NCBI RefSeq assembly: GCF_029784155.1
Contig: NW_026598422.1
Location: forward strand, 124,001-188,000
Length of the DNA stretch: 64,000 nucleotides
DNA from: Uranotaenia lowii
Lineage: Eukaryota > Arthropoda > Insecta > Diptera > Culicidae
Reading direction: 5' to 3'
Part shown: in pieces, positions 49,182 through 60,114 of the stretch
How the letters are laid out: the number at the start of each line of letters is the position of its first letter
How positions within the stretch are numbered: the stretch's first letter is position 1
The notes under the pieces: model-generated
The model's database searches: none
Told to the model about the DNA's origin: nothing
Seen by the model: the letters and a program-made list of their open reading frames with translations, nothing else
Position numbers and translations under genes: made by a program

Positions 49182-49985
49182 ATGTTTGCTCAAAAACATT
49201 CAAAGAACGTTTACAATTTATTTTAATTTAGTTTTCCATCGGCCCATTTGAGACACAATTTTCACGCAAGTCTTCGCCCTGTCGGTTTTTTTTACAAATT
49301 CATCTGCTGCGCATCACATGGGCCATATGATGGTATTCTTAATTTTCACTTGAAAACACAGAAAATGATTATTGATACAGAAACTTTGTTTTTTCCTTTG
49401 ATTTCCACCAACAATTCCTCGTTGAGAACATCGACTACTACACATTTATTCCACCGTTGATGATAACATTTCTCCTGTCGACCACTGGTACACTGGATTA
49501 TCCGACCATTCGATTTAAGAATAATTAAACAAATTTTAAAATAAAACACTAGCGAAGCATTAATAATAAAATTTTTGCCGCAGGAGCGAAATAAAAACAC
49601 GTCAGTTGCCAACACGTCATGGCTTACTCCTAACTGGCCAGTATTTGACACTGCAGGACAAATTCGTCGAGTGCTGTCGGAATTTTCAAAATATTTGAAA
49701 CACACTACATAAAGGAGGAGTTTTTCTAGTTTTACTCTATTCTTATCGGAAATTATTGTAATGAAGCATGAAAAGTTGTAGAAAAAAAAACAGATGATTG
49801 TAGTTAGATATATTCAACAAAGAAGTTCATCTAAAAAGTTGAAAAAAGGAGGTTCAGGAATGTATTCACGTGAACAAACAAAACAAGAATATGAAAGGAA
49901 AACATTTACTGAATTATTCGCATAATTGTGCAACAATCGCTGTCGTAAATACAGCGAAATTTAGAAATTAAAACTTATTTAGTTT

Positions 49986-50225
49986 AAGGGTGGTCCAAAA
50001 TAGATCCACAGGGTGATCCAAAATAGAAACCTGGTGGTCCAAAATACCGGCCAAAGTAATGATCGAAGAAACAAGAAATCTTGCTACATTGCAACAAAAG
50101 ACTAAAAGTTTCTATAAAAAAAACCTCATCTTCGTAATGAACGGATAAAGCAGTTAAATTGGTATCATGTTCTTTTTTATTTTAGAAAATATCATAGCCA
50201 CTTCCCAAAGTGGTTCAAAATAGGA
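49986..50225 (+). repeat. Short repeats of GGTGGTCCAAAATAG
   Basis: Near-identical 15-mers at 49989, 50012 and 50033 (period about 22 bp), with a looser copy GTGGTTCAAAATAG at 50210. They could be subterminal sites of a decayed transposon; no inverted partner found nearby. Confidence 0.5.
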
Positions 50226-52129
50226 CCGTAACAATCAGATTCAAAACAAATTGAACAAACCTAGAAAATTAAAAAAAAACTTGATAAGCATTCTTCCTCA
50301 ATTTCATAAGAGTCTGCTATCGAGAAAGTCATAAAATAACGTTTTTCATTCCGATTGATATGCATTTGAACTCGAAAAAAACAGAAACAGGACAAAATGT
50401 CATCTTCTAAACAGCATCTTTATTACTTGAGGGAAGCACGTTAAAGGCAAGCTGCATAATAATGCAAATTGACGGATGATCAAGTGGCTGAGGGCTGTGT
50501 AAGCCTATGTTTTCGGTCTCAATTCTAAGCCGGTGGCACTTCACTTGTACTGTACACATATGATATGAAGGTACAGGTACTCGAGTAAGGTCCACAAGAG
50601 GTACTCCCTTCATCTAACAACAACGGCGATACATTTTCCCCGATGATGGTCTCTCGAGTGAAAATCCCTCGGCGAGCGGGATCTCCCATGATGGTCTCCT
50701 TTCTTCGAGTATTGGCCTGGGCCTTTCGATGGCGACAACAACAGTATCCCTAAAGAGGTGTACAAGAGAAGGGACATGTACTGAATAAATTTGAATTAAA
50801 TCAGATCATTTGAATAATTATGCGGTTGCCGGTGTTTGACTGTTGACTGTTGTTTGCGCCACTTGCCGGAGGAAGTTCCTCCTGCTGCCTTCCTTCATCA
50901 TTTGTCCGCCACAGGAAACTCTCTCTGTTCTTAGCTTTTTGCTCCTAGCTTCCTGAATGGTGTAAGAAAAAGGATCACAAGTATACGCGGATAACGCGAG
51001 ACTGTGGAAATTTCTCTCCCGTCCCGTGAATCGCCACCACTGACTGCCAGGGGAAAAAGGACACAATCGAACGTGAGGCTTTTGAGGTTTTGATTTAATT
51101 AACCCTTTTGGCCGTGTTAGGACCCATTTTAGAAGCCCAGTAGTCAGGTCCGAGGCATTGGGCGCAGGGGATGAACGGACGCCGGATGTGGTGGTTTACG
51201 AGAGAACGGATTTGCTTGGTCTCTGTGTCGAAGTACTGCAGGTGAATTGTGATGTAGCCGATGACCTACTCATTGCCGCGGTTGGTTTACGGGAAGCGAT
51301 AGCCATCTGGGGCCCTGCTTGTAGGCTGTAATTACATATACAACACAATTGGGGGTTTGATTTTTTTCTTTCTCCCTTTCATTTGAGTGATTCTAATCGT
51401 TGCGGATTCCATTTTCACCGAAGAAATCAATTGTGACCGAGAAATGTATGAACACTCCCAACAAGAGACAAAAGACTTGAATTTAAAAAATCAGAAAAGA
51501 AGTCTAATGTTTGTGATCATAAGTAACACAACAATGTTTGTTTTTCAAAAAATGCTATAGATCTCTGTAAATTAATCAATATTGTGTATAAATTAGCGTG
51601 ATGAAAAAAACATACAGATACAAAGGTTAAATAAGTCTTATCACTTAGATGACCAGCGCCCAGAAAAAGACTTTGCTAAAAATTGAAATAACTATAACTT
51701 TCCAACCATCTGATTTTCACAAACTTGGCCTTGTTGAGCAACCTGGTTGCACTGCTGCACGTATAGAGAATAACAAAGCTTTTTTCTCATATTAAGCTCT
51801 CACTGGAGAACAAACTCAGTGAAATCGTCCTCAGAACTTGCAAAAACGGTTGACTTTTCATCATATACGATTTATTCCGACTTCAAGTAAATGTTTTTAC
51901 GATAGTTTACTTATCCGGGAGGAATTGCGATCCGAAATTACATTGCATACAAATTAATAGTGATGTTAGCTTCATATTTCGAGGAGTCAAATTGAATATA
52001 AGTTACTGTTTCTTATAATTTGAACATTAGGAGCCAATTTCCTTTTAATAATATGCCTGTTCCTTAAAGCTTCCCATATTCTCTGAACTCTTCTATGGAG
52101 CACTTTGTGGCGCTACTGTTTGGTTAATA
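50226..52129. other. Mixed DNA with a less AT-rich block, no gene assigned
   Basis: The block 50420-51330 is more GC-rich and does not match anything else in the window. It has frames of 65-80 codons only. Two 'gatgatggtctc' phrases occur at 50642 and 50691. A distal part of a gene or a decayed retroelement are both possible. 51340-52129 is AT-rich. Confidence 0.3.
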
Positions 52130-52945
52130 TCTCCCATAGGAATGAAAGCTGGAAACCGCCTTTCAATTTTCAATGACTGTGTGCGTTGTTATATTCATAT
52201 TCATTTAAAAGGCATACATTTTCAGTCATTAAGAAATGAAAGAGCGCCAAGAAACGCTTAAAAACAGCTTCAACAAAAAAAACTACTGTGCGGTGGTGTG
52301 AAGAACATGATTCGTAGTATGCAAATTCGATTGCGCACAAAATTGTTTTGACGTAGGTATGTTGATTTCAGTGATTAACCCTGTGCTGCATGGACTATGA
52401 ATTCGTTGAGGAAAAAATTCCGTCTAGGAAAATCACTTTATTCACCCTAAACTAAGCATTTTATTCCAAAAAAAGCTAATGTTACAAAAGTTTTCATTGT
52501 TTAAATTTTGCAAGAAATGAGATATTTTTTTTTAGATTTGTTAATTTATAATTGAATTTTTGATGCATTAAAATTGTGTACTGGATTATGTTTGAAAAAG
52601 TGAAAAAAAACATCGGCTTGTATGCAGTAGAGGGTTAACTTGGAATGAAGAATTGTTCTGCCATCCACATACTTTTATCTTTGCAATTCTAGCTTTATTT
52701 CATGAAAATTAGAAGTATGAATATTAAAATTATGATGTTAGCGGACTACACGATTTCGGTTGCCGCAATCATACATAATATCACATAGTACCTATTTATT
52801 GGATGCAGAAAAATTTTCATCAAGGACCTGAAAAAATATTCATGAACAAAAACATCAATCATTTTCAATTAAATATGGTTTAATTGGCTTTCATATGAAT
52901 TTGAAAGGATTCTGACAGGAAATGAATACGGAAAGCATGATGAAT
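52130..52945 (-). repeat. Dispersed repeat, copy B (inverted relative to 9895-10510)
   Basis: Reverse complement aligns end to end with 9895-10510 through the landmarks CCGTATTCATTTCC, the 'aaagataaaagtatgt' block, and AAAGGCGGTTTCCAGC. It has roughly 200 bp extra between about 52330 and 52630. No coding frame shared. Confidence 0.6.
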
Positions 52946-54635
52946 CTGGTATGGTGGTCTCACATGCCAAATAGCACGTTCAGCTATATTGAAAAATGTT
53001 TTGACAGCTGGCTAAAGTGTTTACGAAAAAGGGGGTCCAGGGATGCCAGGTGTTTGAGATAAAAAATCAGAGAAATTTGGGAAAAAAGTCGTATGTTTGT
53101 GCACAAGCTTATCGTAGACCAAAGATCAAAAGGTTTGATACCAAATTGTGTTATAGTTTATTTTATTTAACTTAAATTAAACTTCCGGAAACAAAAAAAT
53201 GATTTGAGTATTAAATGAATTCATTTTATTCGAAACACTTTTTTGTATCTTAAATTACAAAACACTCCGCACTTTTTGGATGCTTCGAAATAGCTGTGAT
53301 TAACCGTGATGATAGGAATGATCTTTTAAGGGTGGACCAAACAACCAAAATCCTAAACCGGATGTTGCTTGTCCGATCGTTGGCATCAACGTTGGACTCA
53401 GGGTGTCACCGCTGACGCCGCCCCCTTCACCCCCCTTCAACTCATCCCAACAAACATAAAATCGCATTAGAAATGATAACTCAAGTCATGAAAAACGCAA
53501 GTTAAATGTCGTAAAAATAGTTACTCGAGGTTGGATTAAATGGTTTACATCGGATATGATAAAAAGTTCGCCATGTTTGCAGATTTTGAAGACGATTTCA
53601 TTCCTTTTTTTTCTCCCGCGTGGATCGAGTAAGAAAACAGCTTTGTTTTTCTCTCTGCAACCTTTAGTGCAACCAGATTGCTCAAAATCAGATGGTGTAT
53701 TTGCAACAATTGCCCAATGATAGAGGCAGCAAATATTGTCTTTGGCAACGGTTCGCATGCATTGAGAGCAAAAACTTGTGCTCTCTTGCATTCTTTCATG
53801 AATATGTATGAATATGGTGTCGAAATCGTATAGGGCATTTGCGCAATGCATTAGTATTAGTAAGTCGTTGGGCAAACAAAAGTGACAGCTTCATGCAAAA
53901 TGAATACGACTCAAAGGAATTTATTTTTTAAATTATTTTATGAAAACTATCGAAAGTTTTTCATTATACAGCACATTTTTGAGAAACCAGTACATTTGTT
54001 TATTTGTTTACAAATTAGCTTTCTGATTTCGAGTGAGGTTATTTGAAATAATGAGGATTCTGTACACGATATGACCGTTTCCTGAGGAAGTAGAAGATTG
54101 CTAAATTTCTTTTTAAATTCCGCAGCGAAAACACTTAGCCTTATCATCCGGATTCAAAATTCTAAAAGATAGACGCTATTACTTAAACAAATGATCTGGG
54201 AGAACCGTTAAATTATGCGCCTTTCACGGTCACTTTTCAAATTTTTTTTCAGCTTTTTTCCTCACTGCAACTCAATCAAATATTTTCATAATTGTTCCCC
54301 CTTGTGAGCCAATGATGTGGCATGTACTTGTTAGTACTTTTTTAGAGAAAAGCGCATTCATTTTAGTTAAAAAAAAAACATTTTAACTGAAACTTGTATT
54401 TTCCGCATATAAAAACCTTTGAAGTGTGCCCAACGGACCTCTTGTATGTGTGTGTAGCAAAAGCCCTATACTCTAATCGCTTTAGCCAGAAGTTGAAAAT
54501 ATGTATGTATATTGCCACTTTGGTAGGTAAATGCTGTTTTTTCGAGTTTCATACGATAATTCTATAATGTATATGAAACGTTTCACAAAGTTGTTGGAAA
54601 AAATACCTACAAAAATATATGCTGGGATCGGTTCT
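52946..54635. other. AT-rich DNA around the doubtful frame
   Basis: Apart from the frame at 53486-53875 I see only AT-rich sequence and a short GC patch near 53400-53450. The 3' UTR of the exon at 54636 should lie here on the minus strand; no single clear poly-A signal stands out. Confidence 0.35.
53486..53875 (-). CDS. Unrecognised cysteine-containing open frame, doubtful
   Basis: A 129-codon frame on the minus strand with a cysteine-rich middle (CSQCMRTV, then ICCLYHW, then GCTKGC) and a basic segment PRGRKKR. A second frame of 97 codons is open over the same bases, which argues against strong coding bias. It lies about 760 bp downstream of the Rad23-like terminal exon on the same strand, so it could also be read-through 3' sequence. 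No family recognised. Confidence 0.2.
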   Translation of the reverse strand: MPNDLLILMHCANALYDFDTIFIHIHERMQESTSFCSQCMRTVAKDNICCLYHWAIVANTPSDFEQSGCTKGCREKNKAVFLLDPRGRKKRNEIVFKICKHGELFIISDVNHLIQPRVTIFTTFNLRFS

Positions 54636-54876
54636 CTAGTTAGAAAGGGCCAAAAACTCCATCTCGTTTTCCCAAATGATACGCATCAGATCCGGATTAC
54701 TCGATAGGATCTTCTGGAGCAGCGATGGCAACAGACGGGGGTCCTCCTGAAGCAGCTGTTTCATCTCGATGAAGATAAGATGTTCCTGCAGGAAAGCCCG
54801 CCGCTTCTCGGGCTTTAGAATGTCATACCTCGCCATACCATCCGATTCGATGACTTTCTGCTGCTTCCAAACAGCC
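54636..54876 (-). CDS. Terminal exon encoding a Rad23-type XPC-binding domain
   Basis: A minus-strand acceptor TTTTCTTCCCAG ends at 54877. The exon completes a codon with its first base, encodes 79 residues from AVWKQQKV, and stops with TAG at 54636-54638. Residues about 28-79 (FLQEHLIFIEMKQLLQEDP, then RLLPSLLQKILSSNPDL, then WENEMEFLALSN) match the XPC-binding domain of Rad23: the LLPxLLQxI...NPxLM...N..xFL pattern is characteristic. In Rad23 this domain binds XPC in nucleotide-excision repair and is followed by a linker and a second UBA domain. Here the protein ends straight after it, so the UBA2 is missing. Base composition is far richer in GC than the flanks. No phase-compatible upstream exon was found in the window; a Helitron starts 46 bp upstream of the acceptor. 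Confidence 0.7.
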
Positions 54877-54931
54877 CTGGGAAGAAAATAGTGTTGAATA
54901 AGCATAAGTCTATTATAAGTAATCTATATAT

Positions 54932-56722
54932 GGGTCATTCCATACCAAGTGACCATGAAAATGCAACGACCCTCTTCGATTTCGCTCATAATCAGTAGGG
55001 TGACTTATCATAACGTAAATAAGAAAAATCCAAAGTTTTGGGGGAATCGGGCCATCCTCCCTCAAATGGCAGCCCCCCCTTTTTTGAAAATTTGGCAATT
55101 TTTGCCAAAAAAGCTGTTTTTGTTTTTTTTTAATATCTCAAAAACGGTAGAAGCCACAGATAAGATAAGACCATCCCTATAAAGAATATATTATGAGCTA
55201 CCAAATGAGTTGATAGAAAATTTTCGGCAGTGTTGCCAAACTAGATAATTTTGCATTTTAAAACTTAAATTGCGATTATCTCAAAATGCCCCCACTTTTA
55301 TTTTTGATTTGATGGTGCCAATGGATTCAGCGTGAAATTTTACATAAGAACCACTCATTCACTCAAAACAATATGAGCCGTTTCGGAGATATCAAGTTTT
55401 TAAGATGGGAAGTTTGTGAAATTTCACCGTTACGCCAATACATCTTATGAATACGCCTCGGAAAGGATGGATCTGCTTCCGCATATAGGTACTACAGGGT
55501 TCGGCAATTGAACTGCTACATTGCTTCAACAGTAATTATCTCGTTGCACGCGAAACAGTAGCCTTCCAAAATTGCCAATAAAATACACCAAATGCTTTCT
55601 GTAGGGCTTCAGCAACTTCTAAAACCAATATTATATATGAGACAATTGTATACTGACAATTGAGACTTGGTACAACTTTGTTTCGAAGACAGCGAACAAT
55701 TTTATCCAATACTTGACGTGTCAGGTTTGAAAAACTGTTTTTTCAAGAGATTTTTTTTTCTTTGACTGTAACTCCAGAGAGTGATGTAATAGGACTTTGA
55801 CATATTCAACAAACTTATGTATTTTGATCAGATAATCAACTTTGTCGAAGACATCAAAACCCTAATTTAAAAAATAAAAAAGATAGCATTTTTATCTCGC
55901 TATCGGTGGACCCCTCGGCAAAAATTTTGATGCTAGAATATGCTCCATGTAAAATTAAACAATATTGCTGAAGACATCAAACGTCTATCTCTTCATCCCT
56001 GGGCGCTATTAATTTCGTACAGCTACATTGATGTTCTGCACCACTGTGCAATGATAGCTAAGACTATGTAAACAAAGCTACGAGGGGTCGTTTAATACTG
56101 TTTCGCGTGCAACGAGATAATTACTGTTGAAGCAATGTAGCAGTTCAATTGCCGAACCCTGTAGTACCTATATGCGGAAGCAGATCCATCCTTTCCGAGG
56201 CGTATTCATAAGATGTATTGGCGTAACGGTGAAATTTCACAAACTTCCCATCTTAAAAACTTGATATCTCCGAAACGGCTCATATTGTTTTGAGTGAATG
56301 AGTGATTCTTATGTAAAATTTCACGCTGAATCCATTGGCACCATCAAATCAAAAATAAAAGTGGGGGCATTTTGAGATAATCGCAATTTAAGTTTTAAAA
56401 TTCAAAATTATCTAGTTTGGCAACACTGCCGAAAATTTTCTATCAACTCATTTGATAGCTTATAATATATTCTTTATAGGGATGGTCTTATCTTATCTGT
56501 GGCTTCTACCTTTTTTGAGATATTAAAAAAACAAAAACAGTTTTTTTGGCAAAAATTGTCAAATTTTCAAAAAAGGGGGGGCTGCCATTTGAGGGAGGAT
56601 GGCCCGATTCCCTCAAAACTTTGGATTTTTCTTATTTACGTTATGATAAGTCACCCTACTGATTTTGAGCGAAATCGAAGAGGGTCGTTGCATTTTCATG
56701 GTCACTTGGTATGGAATGACCC
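54932..56722. mobile_element. Long palindromic (foldback) DNA element
   Basis: Left arm 54932-55560 and right arm 56096-56722 are near-identical inverted copies of about 630 bp around a 535-bp spacer. Ends read GGGTCATTCCATACC and its complement. Target duplication is TATAT (54927-54931 and 56723-56727). Only a few scattered substitutions and small indels separate the arms, so they are young or kept alike by conversion. No transposase frame in arms or spacer. The superfamily is not evident from a 5-bp duplication in AT repeats. Confidence 0.88.
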
Positions 56723-56879
56723 TATATAAAAAGCAATTTCTGTATGTTTGTTTGTTTGTTTGTTTGTTTGTCCTCTATAGACTCAGCCGTCTTAAGGGCT
56801 AGAGAGCTGAAATTTGGCTTGCTTGCTCGATAGGACCAGGAAGGATGAAAAATGTTTTTAGATTATCGGATGACCCCTT

Positions 56880-57900
56880 CTGAAGGGGGTCGTCCATACA
56901 AGACAAATATTGTTTTTGCAATATTGACGTTAATTTTCGTCGGATCGTGTTGAAAATTTGCACATGAGTGTTTTGAAAGACGAGCAATCGATTTCAGGTG
57001 TCAAATTTTGTGTAAGGGGTCATCCTAAGGGGTCGTCCATATTAACTTTTCGCTGTTTTTGCGATATTGACGTTATTATACATCGTATTCAGATTAAAAT
57101 TGGTACACGATAGTTTTGAGTAACGTGCAATCGATTTGAGATATCAAATTCAGTGTAAGGGGCCGGCAGAAGGGGCCGTCCATATTAAATTTTCTGTATC
57201 TTAGTGATATTGACGTTTTTATACATCGGATTGGGGTGAAAATTTGCACATAGGAGTTATAAGGGACAAACAACTGATTTCACTTATCCAAACTAAAATC
57301 AGGGGTCGGCCAAAGGGGTCGTCCATATCAACTATTCACTGTTGATGCGATATTGTCGTTATTATACATCGGATTCCGACGAAAATTGGTACACAAGAGT
57401 TTTGAGAGATGAGCAATGGATTTAAGGTATTAAATTCAGTGTAAGGGACCGGCAAAGGGGGTCGTCCATATAAACCTTTCAATATTTTTGCAATATCGTC
57501 GTTATTTAACATAGGATTGGGATGAAAATTTACACACGGTAGTTTTCAGGGACGGGCAATCGATTTCAGATGTCAAATGCGTTGCCAGGGGTCGACGAAA
57601 GGGATCGTCCATATAAATTTAAAACTGTTTTTAACAATATTGACGTTATTATACAATGGATTGCTTTGAAAATTTGCACACGGGAGTTTGGAGGGAAGGG
57701 CAATCGATTTCAGTCATCAAAGATTGTATAAGAGCCCCCGAAAGGGGTTTAGCTTTTTGGCAATACTTGCGTTGTTATGCAATGATCCAGTCGAAATTTA
57801 TACACGTGGTTTTTGGCACGGTCAATGGATTCCTGATTTCAAATTTAGTAGCAGACAACAGACAAAGTGATCGTCCAATATTTTTGCAATTATTACTTAA
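56880..57900 (+). repeat. 143-bp tandem units inside Helitron copy 2
   Basis: The marker (G/A)(T/C)CGTCC recurs at 56889, 57032, 57175, 57318, 57461 and 57604, each exactly 143 bp from the last. A further copy at 57870 follows at a shorter total distance. Units correspond one to one with those of copy 1. Confidence 0.9.
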
Positions 57901-58011
57901 CAATGAATTCAGAAGTGCATCTGGAAAATGCTTGGCAATTGGCTTTCATATAAACTGTTCATGACATATTCCAAGTTGAAAGCGAAACGGAGTTCGTATG
58001 GGATCAGCTAG

Positions 58012-58967
58012 TAGATAATAATTAATGTTACTCACTGCTACCGACAAGACTGGCACTCAACGGACTTTGTGACTTTTCAACCAAATGGTATGGTAAAGCC
58101 GCAGCATATATGTACATTTAACTTTTTTTAGAGTAATTTTATGCTTTTATCAGACAAATTGTCGAAGAATTAGTTTTCATTCAGTGTTCAATTTTTATCA
58201 GTCTTTTCACACCACAAGTACTGGTACAGACAAAAAATCTAATTTATTGATCAAACTAAATAGACTACAGGTCACCTAATCCGCCTCCTATTGTCAAATT
58301 CTCATGATCATTGATGAAGCTATTCCTGAAGAATTCCTAAGCTTGTCTCATATAAAATCTTTTTTTCGTGTTATGTGTGAAATGTCGAAAAAGTAGCTAC
58401 GTGCTAGCTGATTTTCATCAAAAAGCTTAGCAACGTGATGGAGCAAAGAATAATTGCACATCATAAATAAATGAAAATCCATGAATATGTGTTTGTGAAA
58501 CTTTGTTTTAAGTTAACATTAGTCATTAATTGATTTATTTGGCTAATTCTTTTATAGGCTAATATTTTTATAGGTCATTCTACACAGAATAATACAGGTT
58601 TTTGTAAATATTGGCTCAAAATGAAAAGTGCCTTGCCCTTTAAATATAACTCTCTTGGATTGGTTAGTTATATCATACATGTTGTCGAGAATAAACTTAT
58701 ACCTACAGGAAACCGATTTTGACTCTATATAAAAATCGTCAGCATTCTTATGGGGAACGAAATTTATAAAATAGAAGAGCGTGCCGCGTACGGTTGACTT
58801 GAGAAACCGCTGAAGTTCATATAATTGGTTTAGGCAAAAAAAATTACTTAACAAAAGGTGTGATTGACCATTATTGAATTATCTTTCCATTAGAGAAAAA
58901 AATGTGTAGTTGATTTTGAGTTACCGTTATTTTAATTTGCATTCGAACTTATTGAACACCCTGTACA
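58012..58967. other. AT-rich DNA; possible exon remnant at the left
   Basis: 58021-58110 is less AT-rich and on the minus strand has a GTGAGT donor-like site directly before the Helitron. Its only open frame does not join in phase to the exon at 54876. The rest shows nothing. Confidence 0.3.
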
Positions 58968-59310
58968 CTGCCACTCAGAGCAAGTCCGTCCCATTTGAGT
59001 TTTCATCATTTTTCTTTTAATGCTATAAACGCTTTAATTTTATCTGTAGTTTTAGAAGAAAACTTTGTTTTCAGTGCTTTGTTCTGATGAACATTGAAAA
59101 AAAACCTCAAGTATTTTTGTCCCATAGAACGAATGATCGGAAGTCGGTCCCACAGCCACAGGGGCCAAACAAAGATTTTCAACAGAATCAAAACTAAAAA
59201 ATAATCCTTATAAAGCAAAAATCTTTCATTAGCCGTAACAGTGGCAGATTCTGGCCGTTTTTCTCATTTCAATAAAAACGCAAATGGGACGGACTTGCTA
59301 TGAGCGGCAG
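58968..59310. mobile_element. MITE, 343 bp
   Basis: Terminal inverted repeats of nearly 40 bp, beginning CTGCCACTCAGAGCAAGTC at the left and, inverted, CTGCCGCTCATAGCAAGTC at the right, with about four mismatches. The interior has no significant frame. Flanks do not give an unambiguous target duplication, so I do not assign a superfamily. Confidence 0.75.
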
Positions 59311-60114
59311 AACACAATAGATACAATTCTATTTCAGAAATTGTCGAACTTGATCTAATTTTTTGGATATCATTAAGTGCTAAAAATTTGAAATCTTCAC
59401 AACTCAATATAATAGATACATACATTAATGCTAAAACCACAGAGAACCTAAAACCAAGATCATTTTTCGGATGATCAAGAAAAAATGCAAACTGAAAGCA
59501 AACGAAAATAAATACCAGCTGTAATGGATTTTTGACAGCTTGATATTTTCTGTTGACACTGCCGATTTCACGCACACCAACAAAGGTGAGAGCAAAATTC
59601 GATTCATGCTCGTTTTCGGCGTGGATGGTGTAACACTTTCGGGTGGTGAAAACGAATACGATATGAATCTTCGAATTCTCTTTTGGATCAAGTTGTTTTC
59701 AAAAAATGTGTTTCTTCAAAAAAGAAATCCATCTAAACAGCGATCGCAAACTTTAACAATACATTCAATGGTTACATATCGCAATCACTTATTTTGGCCA
59801 AGTATGCGATTCAAATAATTTTAATAAGCAATTTCTCAAAACCTAGGCCCCTTTCTCGCGAAAAATACGCGATTCTTTACAGAAAATGGAAAGCGACGTT
59901 TTTCACATTTAATTTTAGCTTAAGTTGATAATTTTTCAGTTCATAATTTTTATATTTTCTTTAAAATTATTTCAATAGTTGGAAATAACTTTGACAGAAA
60001 GAAATGAAAAAAAAAATGGATTTTTTCACTTTTTATTACAATAACTGTTTCAAATTTGATTGCCTTTTGATTTTTTTAGGACATAGTGATCATATTTAGA
60101 ATCATCCTGTGTAA
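59311..60114. other. AT-rich DNA, no gene seen
   Basis: Overlapping frames of 85-103 codons on both strands, none with recognised motifs. Confidence 0.4.

Larger units (their letters stand above)
46532..49635 (-). mobile_element. Retroposon-like insertion with 18-bp target duplication (copy 2), split by RTE copy 3
   Basis: Flanked by identical 18-mers GGCCAGTATTTGACACTG at 46514-46531 and 49636-49653. Just inside the left boundary is TATGTATGTATG, a (CATA)n tail on the minus strand, as in the insertion at 12093-17028. Without RTE copy 3 the insertion is about 1 kb. Sequence next to the tail (CCACTGGTGGGTTCTCATACATA against CCCATGGTGGATTACCAACATA) and near the other end resembles copy 1. No protein frame of its own. 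Confidence 0.65.
54923..58011 (+). mobile_element. Non-autonomous Helitron, copy 2, split near its 5' end by a palindrome
   Basis: TC at 54923-54924 follows an A, and CTAG at 58008-58011 precedes a T. The 5' terminal TATATA run is interrupted by a 1791-bp palindromic element flanked by TATAT on both sides. Removing it and one TATAT leaves about 1293 bp, against 1277 bp for copy 1, and restores the TCTATATATAAAAAGCAA start seen there. The remainder (56728-58011) carries a (TTTG)n tract and the same 143-bp units. It lies in opposite orientation to, and just upstream of, the Rad23-like exon, presumably in its intron. Confidence 0.85.

Noticed and set aside
58021..58120. Upstream exon of the Rad23-like gene with a GTGAGT donor
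   Set aside because: Without the Helitron the intron would be about 67 bp, an attractive size, but the only open frame ends in the wrong phase for the exon at 54876. The frame that fits has an in-frame stop.
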